64,000 bases of DNA from the NCBI RefSeq assembly GCF_012562965.1, contig NZ_CP046228.1, positions 250,325-314,324 on the forward strand, given 5' to 3'. The notes beneath the pieces were generated by a model. That model searched no databases. It was not told where the DNA came from and saw only the letters and a list, made by a program, of their open reading frames with translations. The stretch is from Enterobacteriaceae endosymbiont of Plateumaris rustica (GTDB taxonomy: Bacteria > Pseudomonadota > Gammaproteobacteria > Enterobacterales > Enterobacteriaceae). Both the position numbers and the translations under genes were made by a program. Shown piece after piece: positions 8,623-17,663 of this stretch. Within the stretch, counting starts at the first letter, position 1. Each line of letters opens with the position of its first letter.

Positions 8623-11109
8623 TTAAATTTTTCCTATATTAAATTGAAATTGTTCAACTTGATCTTGATCATATTTAATTAAAGGATATGCATAAGAAAA
8701 AATTATTATTCCAAAAGGAGAATGCCATTTAAAAGAAATACCAATAGAAGATCTCATATTAATTAAAATATTTTTTTTAGAAAGTTTATATAGTTTTATT
8801 AAATAATTATCTTCAAGTAAAGTATCCCAAATATTTCCAAAATCTAAAAAAATAGAAGTATTTATATTTTTTTTATATTCTTCTTTTATAAAAGGAATAG
8901 GAAAAATTAATTCAGTACTGAAATTAGCTATTAAATTACCTCCAATATAATCATTAGATGTACAGATCATATGTTTATTTTTACAAAAATATTTTGATGA
9001 ATTATAATAAATTGCTTTTGGACCTACATGACTTATTTTAAAACCACGTAGTGTTTCTTGTCCACCTAAATAAAAATTTTTATTAAAAGGAAAATTTCTA
9101 TTTAAAAAACCGTGTCCATAGCCAATATTACTTTTTAATAAAAAAATAATTTTTGAAAATTTATTTAATTTATGATTTTTTGTAAAAGAATATAAAGGAA
9201 TATATGTAGAATTATTAAAATTTATTTTATAATAATAATCTTTAGATATCGGTAAATTAAAAATTATATTTAAAATACTAAGATTACCTTTTCTGGGTAA
9301 AAATTTATCATTTAAGGTATTTAAAATTAATGAATTATTTAAATTTAAATTATTTATAATATAAGAAGTATTTTTATAATTTAAATTTAATTTATAACCT
9401 AATTTTATTAAATAGTGCCAAATATCTATTTGAGGTTTAGTATTTAAAAAATTATTAATATTATATTCAAGTTTATTTTGTATTTTTAAATTTTTACTAA
9501 TAGGATAAGTTAGTATTCCTGAAATACCTCTACTTTTATTTATAAGATTTGAATCTTTTGTTTTAAAATTATGAAAAAATAATTTTGTTCCTAAACTAAT
9601 ATTATTTTTTAAAAAATAAGAATTCATTAAAGAACATTCTAAATAAGTTTCTAATGAATCTGTATTAACTTTAATATTAATATCATTTCCTGTTCCTAAA
9701 AAATTATCTTCACCTATATCTGATTGTAATGATAAACCATTATTAGTTCCGTAACCAAAATGAATATTAAATGTTCCATTATCTCGTTCATTAACTTTAA
9801 AAATTAAATCTATTGTATTATTTAAGTCATTATTTTTTTTAAAAAACACTTCTATGTTATCAAAATATCCTAATAAATTTAAACGTCTTTTAGTTTTTTT
9901 TATCAAATAACTATCAAACCAAGTATTTTCCATTTGCATAGTTTCATTACGCAAAATCTTATCTTTTGTTAAATAATTTCCTAAATATTCTATTTTTCTT
10001 ACAAAATATTTTTTACCAGTATATATATTATATCTTATTTGAACAGAACTATTATTTATATTAAATTTATTAAAAATTTGAATTTGAGGATATAGATATC
10101 CATATTTTCCTAAAAAATTTATTATTTTATTTTTAGTTTGTATAATTTTCTTATTATTATATAAATCTCCTGATTTAATTTTTATTAAATTTTTTATTTT
10201 ATTTAAAAATTCTTTTTTATTTATAAAATATATAATTTTACTAAATTTAAATTTTTTATTTTCATTAATTTTTAAAGTAATATATATGTCCTTTTTATCA
10301 TATGAAAAATTATGACTAATAAATTCTATTTTAAAAAGAGCAAATCCTTTATTTAAATAAAAATTTTTTAAATTTTCTATATCATTATTAATATATTGTG
10401 TATGATAATTATTATTTAGGAAAAAATCTATAAAAGATCTTCCAGAATTTAATTTTAAATAGAATAATAAATATTCTTTAGTATAAAAATGATTTCCTAA
10501 AATATTTATTTGTTTTATTTTTGATATTTTTCCTTCATGTATTAAAAATTTAATAATAATATTATTATGAGGTTTTTTAATAATTTTAATTATAATTTTA
10601 GAATTAAACATTCCATTATCTAAATAAATATGTTCTATTTCTTTTTTAATAAAAAATAATATTGGATAATCAACAATTATTCCTTTAGTTATTCCAATAT
10701 TTTCAATTATATTTTGTAAAATATTATTTTTAATAAGTTTATTCCCATTAAAAAAAATATTAGAAATAACAGGTTTTTCTAAAAACTTTATTACTATATC
10801 ATTTTTTTCTCTAAATATACTTATGTTTTCAAATATACCAATATTAAATAACATATGTATTATTTTAGTTAAATCTTCATTATTAATATAATCTCCTTTT
10901 TTTATAGGTAAATTTTGTATTATTTTATTTTTATTAAATTTTTCTAATCCAAAAATTATAATTTTATTTATACAAAAAATATTTTTTTGATTAGAATCTA
11001 CAGATGTACAATAAATATTAGTACTTATCATTAAGATAATACATAATATTAAATATTTAATTTGTTTTATCTTAAAAGAAATATTTTTTTTATAATTGTA
11101 AAAAATCAT
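8623..11109 (-). CDS. bamA: Outer-membrane protein assembly factor BamA
   Basis: BamA is the essential Omp85 subunit that folds beta-barrel proteins into the outer membrane. A basic N-terminus plus a hydrophobic stretch (residues about 10-35) forms a signal peptide; five POTRA domains span roughly 45-430 and the 16-strand barrel the rest. The L6 loop motif is LRGF, followed by HVGPKA as in E. coli. Length 828 aa against 810. The C-terminus ends EQFQFNIGKI, whereas E. coli ends GKTW, so the usual terminal aromatic residue is missing. The start overlaps rseP by 20 nt. The neighbouring chaperone gene skp is absent. Confidence 0.97.
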   Translation of the reverse strand: MIFYNYKKNISFKIKQIKYLILCIILMISTNIYCTSVDSNQKNIFCINKIIIFGLEKFNKNKIIQNLPIKKGDYINNEDLTKIIHMLFNIGIFENISIFREKNDIVIKFLEKPVISNIFFNGNKLIKNNILQNIIENIGITKGIIVDYPILFFIKKEIEHIYLDNGMFNSKIIIKIIKKPHNNIIIKFLIHEGKISKIKQINILGNHFYTKEYLLFYLKLNSGRSFIDFFLNNNYHTQYINNDIENLKNFYLNKGFALFKIEFISHNFSYDKKDIYITLKINENKKFKFSKIIYFINKKEFLNKIKNLIKIKSGDLYNNKKIIQTKNKIINFLGKYGYLYPQIQIFNKFNINNSSVQIRYNIYTGKKYFVRKIEYLGNYLTKDKILRNETMQMENTWFDSYLIKKTKRRLNLLGYFDNIEVFFKKNNDLNNTIDLIFKVNERDNGTFNIHFGYGTNNGLSLQSDIGEDNFLGTGNDINIKVNTDSLETYLECSLMNSYFLKNNISLGTKLFFHNFKTKDSNLINKSRGISGILTYPISKNLKIQNKLEYNINNFLNTKPQIDIWHYLIKLGYKLNLNYKNTSYIINNLNLNNSLILNTLNDKFLPRKGNLSILNIIFNLPISKDYYYKINFNNSTYIPLYSFTKNHKLNKFSKIIFLLKSNIGYGHGFLNRNFPFNKNFYLGGQETLRGFKISHVGPKAIYYNSSKYFCKNKHMICTSNDYIGGNLIANFSTELIFPIPFIKEEYKKNINTSIFLDFGNIWDTLLEDNYLIKLYKLSKKNILINMRSSIGISFKWHSPFGIIIFSYAYPLIKYDQDQVEQFQFNIGKI

Positions 11110-12460
11110 TGATTAATGCAATCCCCATTATTAAAAATAAAAATATTAAACTAATATTATATATTAATTCTTGTATTTTTTCTGATAATTTATGACCTGT
11201 AATTTTAGTATATAATAAAAAAGATATTTGACCTCCATCTAATACTGGAATAGGTAATAAATTTATTATACCAAGATTAATACTAATTAAAGCTAAAAAT
11301 ATAAAATAATATAAAAAATTATCACGAGACAATATTCCAGCATTACGTGCAATTGAAATAGGTCCATTAATAGTATGAAAATTTATGTTTCCATGAAATA
11401 AATTAATAATAATTATGAACATTAATTTAATTAATATATAAGTTTTATTTATTGCTTTAATAAAAGATTCGAAAATATTATATTTATATGTAACAATAGG
11501 AGTATTATCTTTGATATGTACTATTTTTGGAATTAACCCTATAAATCCATTTTTTTTATTATTTAAATATTCTTTATTAAGAAAAACAATATTTATATTT
11601 TTTTTATTTCTTTCTATAGTAATAGAAATAGTTTTATTAATATTACTAGCAATAATTTTTTGAAAATTATACCAATTTGTAAAATTATTTCCTTGTATCT
11701 TTAAAATTTTATCTCCTATATTAAATTTTGCTTTTTCTGCAGGTGAATCATGAATAATTTTAATAATAATAGGATTAATTGTAAATCCTTTTGGTAAAAT
11801 ACCTAAACTTAATATTAAATTATCTTTATTATTTTTAATAAAATTTTTTTTAGTAATTATTTTTTTCTTTAGTAAAATATTTGAATTTATATTACTAACA
11901 CCTATATCAATAATATTACTATTTAGATTTTGAATTAATATTGTATTAATGGTATCCCAATCAGGAGTTTTTATTCCATTAACTTCTTTTATTATTGTAT
12001 TAGGAGCTAGACCAGAAATATCCGCTAATGAAGAATAATAAATTTCATTAATAATAGGTTTGTTAATAGGGAACCCTATAAAGAAAATAGTCCAATAAAT
12101 TATTACTGCAAATATTAAATTAGATATAGGACCAGAAAGTATAATTAAAATTTTTTTTAAAAAAATTAAATTATTAAAATATAATAACTTATATTTATTT
12201 ATATATTTTATTTGATTAGTTGTAATATGATGATTATTAGGCATTTTTATGTAGCCACCTAAAGGTATTAATCTAATTACAAAATTAGTTCCATATTTAT
12301 TACGATATTGTAATATTCTTTTTCCAAAACCAATAGAAAAACATTCAACATATACGTTAAAATAACGTGCAACATAAAAATGTCCAAATTCATGTACCAT
12401 TATTAATGTGCTTAAAGTTATAATAAATATTATTATATCCCAAATAACATTAAACAACAT
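11090..12460 (-). CDS. rseP: Site-2 intramembrane zinc protease RseP
   Basis: RseP cleaves membrane-embedded substrates such as RseA and remnant signal peptides. The zinc motif HEFGH is at residues 23-27 in the first membrane helix, and the second metal-ligand motif NLLPIPVLDGG is near residue 408. Two PDZ-like domains occupy about 120-310, and further helices lie after 330 and at the C-terminus. Length 456 aa against 450. It overlaps bamA by 20 nt and follows uppS after 91 nt, so cdsA has been lost from between them. Whether a sigma-E pathway survives cannot be judged from this window. Confidence 0.96.
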   Translation of the reverse strand: MLFNVIWDIIIFIITLSTLIMVHEFGHFYVARYFNVYVECFSIGFGKRILQYRNKYGTNFVIRLIPLGGYIKMPNNHHITTNQIKYINKYKLLYFNNLIFLKKILIILSGPISNLIFAVIIYWTIFFIGFPINKPIINEIYYSSLADISGLAPNTIIKEVNGIKTPDWDTINTILIQNLNSNIIDIGVSNINSNILLKKKIITKKNFIKNNKDNLILSLGILPKGFTINPIIIKIIHDSPAEKAKFNIGDKILKIQGNNFTNWYNFQKIIASNINKTISITIERNKKNINIVFLNKEYLNNKKNGFIGLIPKIVHIKDNTPIVTYKYNIFESFIKAINKTYILIKLMFIIIINLFHGNINFHTINGPISIARNAGILSRDNFLYYFIFLALISINLGIINLLPIPVLDGGQISFLLYTKITGHKLSEKIQELIYNISLIFLFLIMGIALINDFLQL

Positions 12461-12551
12461 ATCAACTCCTCTAAATATTAAAATATAAATAATTATTAAT
12501 TATATAATTTCAATTATATAATTTTTCATAAAATAATATTTTATAATAATT

Positions 12552-13295
12552 TTAATTATCAATATTACCACCAAAACGTCGTTTTCTTTTAGAAAATTCT
12601 TCTAAAGCATTTTTAAAATTTTCTTCATTAAAATCAGGCCATAATATTTTAGTAAAATAAAGCTCTGAATAAGCAATTTGCCAGATTAAAAAATTACTAA
12701 TACGTAATTCTCCTCCAGTTCTTATTACTAAATCTACAGGAATTATATTATTTAAACATAAATATTTAGAAAAAATATATTCATTAATTGAATTAGAATT
12801 TAATAAACCTTTTTGAATTTCTATAATAATTTTTTTTACACCTGAAATAATATCCCAACGACCTCCATAATTAACAGCTATATTTAAAATTAATCCACTA
12901 TTATTCTTAGTAAAATTTTCAGCTTTAATAATAGATTTCTGTAAATTTATATCAAATTTATTAATATTACCAATAATTTTTAAACATATATTTTTTTTTT
13001 TAAAATTTACTACTTCATTATCTAATACTTTAGTAAATAAATTCATTAAAAATTTAATTTCATTAATAGATCTTTTCCAATTTTCACTACTAAAAGCATA
13101 TAATGTTAATACTTTTAATTTAAAATATAATGCTGAATTAATAATTTTTTTTATAGTATTTACTCCTTCTTTATGACCTGAAAATTTCCATGTATTTTTT
13201 TTTTTAGCCCATCTTCTATTACCATCCATAATAATAGCTACATGATTTGGGTAAGATAATTTTTTCATTTTTAAATTTGTTTGATTAATTATCAT
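12552..13295 (-). CDS. uppS: Undecaprenyl diphosphate synthase UppS
   Basis: Cis-prenyltransferase extending farnesyl diphosphate with isopentenyl units to make the C55 carrier for peptidoglycan. The catalytic aspartate is Asp24 in IIMDGNRRWA, followed by the conserved FSGHKEG, LYAFSSENW and, near the C-terminus, VIRTGGE, RISNFL and ELYF segments. Length 247 aa (E. coli 253). The motif reads GNRRWA rather than the GNGRWA of most bacterial enzymes. An 11-nt A/T homopolymer near residue 30 is in frame here. Its isoprenoid supply is in question because the adjacent dxr lacks active-site residues. Confidence 0.96.
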   Translation of the reverse strand: MIINQTNLKMKKLSYPNHVAIIMDGNRRWAKKKNTWKFSGHKEGVNTIKKIINSALYFKLKVLTLYAFSSENWKRSINEIKFLMNLFTKVLDNEVVNFKKKNICLKIIGNINKFDINLQKSIIKAENFTKNNSGLILNIAVNYGGRWDIISGVKKIIIEIQKGLLNSNSINEYIFSKYLCLNNIIPVDLVIRTGGELRISNFLIWQIAYSELYFTKILWPDFNEENFKNALEEFSKRKRRFGGNIDN

Positions 13296-13328
13296 TTTAC
13301 TTTTATTAATAAAATAATATACATTTAG

Positions 13329-14543
13329 TTAATGTTTTTTAAATTTATTTTTTAATATATATTTAGTATATTTACGTACGTAATTATCTATCCATAATAT
13401 ATCATGTATAGATTTAGGATTATTAAAAGATAATGTATTAATTATAGTATGATTTAAAGAAGAAATATCATCAAATGATATTTTTTTTTCTATAAAAGAT
13501 TTTACAGCTATTTCATTTGCTGCATTTAATATTATAGAAGATGAAATATTATTTGCAAAACAAACTTCAATTGCTAATTTTAAACAAGAATATTTTATAA
13601 AATCTGGTTTTAAAAACGTTAAAAATTTTAATTCATGTAAATTAATTTGTTCAACTCCAGAATTTATTTTAATTGGCCAATTTATCATACTAGCAATAAA
13701 AATACGTATATCAGAAATACTTAACTGAGTTGAAATACTACTATCTTTAAATTTTATCATAGCATTAATTTTTGATTCAGGATGAATAATAATTTCCATT
13801 TGATTTTTTTGTGCATTAAATAAATATTTACTAGCTATATATTCTAATCCTATATTCATCATAGTTGCTGAATTAATTATTAATTTTTTTTTCATATTGC
13901 TATATGCACAATTACATACATCTTTTATATTAATATATTTAAATTTTTTTTTTGAAGTATGTAAAAAGGGACCTCCGGAACTAGTAAGAATAATTTTTTG
14001 AATATTATTTTGATTTAAATTACAAAATCCTAACTGTTTTTGAATATTTATAGGCATCATTTGAAAAATAGAACTATGATTTTTATTAAGAGGTAAAATT
14101 TTTGCTTTAAATTTTTTAGCTTCATACATTAAAATATTACCAGAAATAACAATTAATTCTTTATTTGCTAATAAAACATTTTTTCCTGCTCTAATAGCTG
14201 ATAATACCGATAAAAATCCTGCTGTTCCATTTATAGCAGCAATAACTTGATCTACATCATCTAAAGATGCTAATTGTTCTATCTTTTGTTCACCAAATAA
14301 TATTTGTGTTTTTATTTCAGTATTAGATAAATTATTTTTTAATCTTTCAGCTGCATTTTGCTTAAACATAGCTGCATAATCAGGATTAAATAAAATACAT
14401 TGTTTAGTCATTAATTCTACATTACTATGAGAAACTAATACTTTTATTTTAAATAATTCAGGATTTGTTAAAACAACTGATAAAACATTTCTTCCTATAT
14501 ATCCTGTTGAACCTAATATAGTTAAGTATTTCATATTATCCAA
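13329..14543 (-). CDS. dxr: 1-deoxy-D-xylulose 5-phosphate reductoisomerase homologue, active site degraded
   Basis: Homologue of the second MEP-pathway enzyme, collinear with E. coli Dxr (404 aa against 398; constant offset of three residues through the catalytic domain). The NADPH-binding GSTGYIG and the LANKE motif (Lys128) are intact. However, the metal ligands Asp150 and Glu152 of E. coli correspond to Asn153 and Asn155, Ser151 to Lys154, His209 to Cys212, Trp212 to Ser215 and Lys228 to Ile231. Ser225, Asn230 and Glu234 are kept. By established knowledge of the family these changes should abolish or greatly lower activity, yet the frame is full length. Either a gene in early decay or a repurposed pseudoenzyme. 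Confidence 0.93.
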   Translation of the reverse strand: MDNMKYLTILGSTGYIGRNVLSVVLTNPELFKIKVLVSHSNVELMTKQCILFNPDYAAMFKQNAAERLKNNLSNTEIKTQILFGEQKIEQLASLDDVDQVIAAINGTAGFLSVLSAIRAGKNVLLANKELIVISGNILMYEAKKFKAKILPLNKNHSSIFQMMPINIQKQLGFCNLNQNNIQKIILTSSGGPFLHTSKKKFKYINIKDVCNCAYSNMKKKLIINSATMMNIGLEYIASKYLFNAQKNQMEIIIHPESKINAMIKFKDSSISTQLSISDIRIFIASMINWPIKINSGVEQINLHELKFLTFLKPDFIKYSCLKLAIEVCFANNISSSIILNAANEIAVKSFIEKKISFDDISSLNHTIINTLSFNNPKSIHDILWIDNYVRKYTKYILKNKFKKH

Positions 14544-14587
14544 TTAATATATATAATATTAAAAAACGTTTAAATAAAAATTAATTT

Positions 14588-15163
14588 TTATTTAAAATTT
14601 AATAATTCTTCTTTTTTTTTTTCTAAAATATCAGAGATTAATTTTATATAATAAATTGTTTGTTTTTGAATACATTTATATAATTTTTTTTCTTCATTTT
14701 TATCTATTGTTTTTTCTTTTAAATAAAATTTAATTTTATTATTAGTTTCTCTTCTAATATTACGTATATTAATACGATTTTTTTCACTTTCTTTCTTTAT
14801 TATTTTAATCATATTAATTCTTCTAGTTTCTGTAAGCGGAGGTATTATAACATAAATATTCTGTGATGTTATTGATTTAATATTTAAATTTAAATTTGAC
14901 AATAATATAGCTTTTTCAATTTTTTTTAACATTAAAAAATCAAATGGAGTAATTTTTAAAGTATTTGAATTTTCTACTACTATATTAGCTATATATTTTA
15001 TTAATGTAAATTTATTAGAAATTTTAATATTGATATTATCAAATAAACTTGGAGATATTCTATTAATATATATTGAATTAATTTTATTTTTAAAAATATT
15101 TAAACATTTTTTCATATTATCTTCATTATTTTGTAATATATAATTATACATATTATTGTCCAT
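14588..15163 (-). CDS. frr: Ribosome recycling factor
   Basis: RRF splits post-termination ribosomes together with EF-G. The 191-aa protein aligns along all of E. coli RRF (185 aa) with about five extra N-terminal residues; an internal ATG at codon 5 is a possible alternative start. The conserved IIPPLTETRR segment and the RNIRRET stretch carrying the functional arginines of domain I are present. The usual IRTGRASP segment has become INRISP, so this copy is quite diverged. It sits in the conserved rpsB-tsf-pyrH-frr order. Confidence 0.95.
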   Translation of the reverse strand: MDNNMYNYILQNNEDNMKKCLNIFKNKINSIYINRISPSLFDNINIKISNKFTLIKYIANIVVENSNTLKITPFDFLMLKKIEKAILLSNLNLNIKSITSQNIYVIIPPLTETRRINMIKIIKKESEKNRINIRNIRRETNNKIKFYLKEKTIDKNEEKKLYKCIQKQTIYYIKLISDILEKKKEELLNFK

Positions 15164-15185
15164 GTATTTAAATTTAGAAGTAAAA

Positions 15186-15917
15186 TTATAATGATATTAT
15201 GGTACCTTCTTTTTTTCCTGTAAGAACACGATATAATGATCCTGATTTATTGATATTAAATATATGGATTGGAATATTATAATCACGAGCTAAAATAAGA
15301 GCAGTATCATCCATTACTTGTATTTTTTTTTTTAAAACATAATCATATGTTAATTTATTATAAAATTTTGCATCGTAATTTACTACAGGATCTTTAGAAT
15401 ATACTCCATCAACTTTTGTTGCTTTTAATATAGCATCAACTGCTAATTCAATTCCTCTTAAGGAAGCAGTTGTATCAGTTGTAAATAAAGGATTACCAAT
15501 ACCTCCTGATAATATAATAATGTTATGATTAATTAAATCTCTAGCTTTTATTATATTATATTCATTGCAAATACCATTAATTTTTATAGATGACATTAAA
15601 TATATATTTTTTAAATAAAGTTTCATAGAATTATATAATGCTAATCCGTTTATTATAGTTGCTAAAATTCCCATTTGATCAGCAATTATACGATCAAGAT
15701 TATTATTTAATACAATAGATTTTCCTCTAAATAAATTACCTCCTCCTATAATAATACCAATTTGTATTCCTAAAGGTAATATTTTTTTTATTTCTTGAAT
15801 TATATAATTTAATTGATTAATATTTATAGTTAAACTTAAATCATTTTTATCTTGTAAAAATTCACCGCTAATTTTAATAATTACTCTTTTATAAATTAAT
15901 TTATTTTTTGTTTTCAT
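15186..15917 (-). CDS. pyrH: Uridylate kinase PyrH
   Basis: Phosphorylates UMP to UDP, the entry to UTP and CTP pools. It is an amino acid kinase family protein of 243 aa (E. coli 241). The glycine-rich phosphate loop KISGEFL near the N-terminus, IGGGNLFRG around residues 56-64, and the TTDTTASLRGIEL and MDDTALILA segments typical of bacterial UMP kinases are all present. It lies 65 nt downstream of tsf and 22 nt upstream of frr in the collinear minus-strand block, probably co-transcribed from the rpsB side. Confidence 0.97.
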   Translation of the reverse strand: MKTKNKLIYKRVIIKISGEFLQDKNDLSLTININQLNYIIQEIKKILPLGIQIGIIIGGGNLFRGKSIVLNNNLDRIIADQMGILATIINGLALYNSMKLYLKNIYLMSSIKINGICNEYNIIKARDLINHNIIILSGGIGNPLFTTDTTASLRGIELAVDAILKATKVDGVYSKDPVVNYDAKFYNKLTYDYVLKKKIQVMDDTALILARDYNIPIHIFNINKSGSLYRVLTGKKEGTIISL

Positions 15918-15982
15918 AATACTAATTATACATAATTAAAATTTTTATTTATTTTAAAATATACTAAACATAACGATTAATT

Positions 15983-16786
15983 TTAAAGTAATTTTTCACC
16001 TAATTCAAAACGTATAAATTTAGAAATAATAATATGATTTTCATCTAAAAATTGTAGTACTGTTTTATTAGTATCAAATAAAAATTGTTGATTAATTAAA
16101 GTTATATTATTTATAAATTTATTTACACGTCCTTGTACTATTTTTTCTATTATATTAAAAGGTTTTTTAAATTGTTTTGCAATTTCCATTTGTAATGTAT
16201 ATTCATCTTTAATAATTTTTTTAGATATATCTTTTTTACTGATATATTGTGGTTTTAATACAGCTATATGCATAGCTATTTTTTTAATTGCTGCTGGATT
16301 ATCTATATCAGATTGTACTATTACACCAATACGTTTAGTATGATGAAGATATGTTCCTATAAAATTTCCTTTAATTACACCTAAACGACGAATAATAATA
16401 TTTTCTTTCATAATATTAATTAACTGTATTCTTTTTTCTTTAAAAATATTTTTTATTTTAGTTAAATTCGTAATTTTTTTTTCAAAAGAATATTTAATTA
16501 TATTTTTAGCAAAATTATTAAGATTATTATCTTTAGCTACAAAATCAGTTTGACAATTTATTTCTAATAATATTCCATAATCATTATTAATATAATCTAT
16601 AATAAAACCTTCTTTTGTTATAAAACTTGATTTTTTAATAGATTGTATTTTTGAATATTTACGAATATAATCTATAGCTAATTTTATATTTCCTTTTGTT
16701 TCTATCAGTGCTTTTTTACATTCCATAATTCCTATACCAGTAATATTTCTTAATTCTTTTACTTTATTAGCATTAATTTTAATCAT
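15983..16786 (-). CDS. tsf: Elongation factor Ts
   Basis: Nucleotide exchange factor for EF-Tu. The N-terminal UBA-like domain is clear (VKELRNITGIGIMECKKAL), and the EF-Tu-contacting core contains the characteristic TDFVAKD. Length 267 aa against 283 in E. coli, the loss being spread over the C-terminal coiled-coil part. It follows rpsB after 69 nt, the classic rpsB-tsf operon. Confidence 0.96.
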   Translation of the reverse strand: MIKINANKVKELRNITGIGIMECKKALIETKGNIKLAIDYIRKYSKIQSIKKSSFITKEGFIIDYINNDYGILLEINCQTDFVAKDNNLNNFAKNIIKYSFEKKITNLTKIKNIFKEKRIQLINIMKENIIIRRLGVIKGNFIGTYLHHTKRIGVIVQSDIDNPAAIKKIAMHIAVLKPQYISKKDISKKIIKDEYTLQMEIAKQFKKPFNIIEKIVQGRVNKFINNITLINQQFLFDTNKTVLQFLDENHIIISKFIRFELGEKLL

Positions 16787-16855
16787 TAAATTTCTCTTTA
16801 TTTGTAAATAAATCTAATTTTTATTAAATTTTATTTTTTAATTTTAGATTATTAT

Positions 16856-17527
16856 TTAATTTTTTAAAATAGCTTTTTTTACATAATATAAATATAATTT
16901 TATAGCACGTATAGCATCATCATTTCCAGGAATAACAAAATTAATGTTTTCAGGATTTGAATTTGTATCGACAATAGCAAATATTGGAATATTTAATTTA
17001 TTTGCTTCTTTAATTGCAATTTTTTCATAATTAGCATCTACTATAAATAATGCATCAGGTAATCCTCCCATATTTTTTATACCTCCTAAACTTTTTTCTA
17101 GTTTTAATAATTCTTTTGTTCGAATTAACGCTTCTTTTTTTGTTAATTTGATAAATGTACCATCTTTACTTTGAATTTCTAATTCTTTTAATCTTTTAAT
17201 AGATTGTTTTACAGTTTTCCAATTTGTTAACATACCTCCTAACCAACGATGATTAACAAAAAATTGATGACAAGTATCAGCTGTTTCTTTAATTAAATTT
17301 GAAGCTGATTTCTTTGTACCTACAAACAAAATTTTTCCTTTACGAGAACTAATTTTTTTTAATTCTCTTAAAGCAATATTAAACATGGAAATAGTTTTGT
17401 CTAAATTAATGATATGTATTTTATTACGATGATGAAAGATAAATTCTTTCATTTTTGGATTCCAATAACGAGTTTGATGTCCAAAATGTACACCAACATT
17501 AAACATTTTATTTATAGATATATCCAT
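16856..17527 (-). CDS. rpsB: 30S ribosomal protein uS2
   Basis: S2 of the small subunit, 223 aa (E. coli 241; shortened at the C-terminus). The N-terminal [16 protein letters not shown] and the later [12 protein letters not shown] and [10 protein letters not shown] segments are diagnostic. A good AGGAG Shine-Dalgarno precedes the ATG. It heads the rpsB-tsf-pyrH-frr block and is divergent from map, as in E. coli. Its leader contains a 13-bp perfect hairpin (17573-17602). Confidence 0.97.
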   Translation of the reverse strand: MDISINKMFNVGVHFGHQTRYWNPKMKEFIFHHRNKIHIINLDKTISMFNIALRELKKISSRKGKILFVGTKKSASNLIKETADTCHQFFVNHRWLGGMLTNWKTVKQSIKRLKELEIQSKDGTFIKLTKKEALIRTKELLKLEKSLGGIKNMGGLPDALFIVDANYEKIAIKEANKLNIPIFAIVDTNSNPENINFVIPGNDDAIRAIKLYLYYVKKAILKN

Positions 17528-17572
17528 TATTACACTCCTATTTATTATTTTTTATATTAACGATTTCTATAT

Positions 17573-17602
17573 AATAATAATTTTTATAAAAAAATTATTA
17601 TT
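17573..17602 (-). promoter_or_regulatory. Hairpin in the rpsB 5' leader, candidate S2 autoregulatory site
   Basis: Perfect 13-bp arms at 17573-17585 and 17590-17602 with a 4-nt loop, starting 46 nt upstream of the rpsB ATG. In gammaproteobacteria S2 is known to repress rpsB-tsf through a structured leader. That this AT-only hairpin does so here is inference from position. Confidence 0.35.
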
Positions 17603-17631
17603 TATCAGTTATTTATAATGTAATATTAATT

Positions 17632-17658
17632 ATTATACAATTAATAATTATATGTAAA
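17632..17658 (-). promoter_or_regulatory. Putative rpsB promoter
   Basis: Reading the minus strand, a perfect TATAAT -10 (17632-17637) is preceded by TTTACA (17653-17658) at a 15-bp spacing, shorter than the preferred 17. It would start transcription about 100 nt before rpsB, placing the hairpin in the leader. In DNA this AT-rich chance matches are common. Confidence 0.35.
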
Positions 17659-17663
17659 TATTA

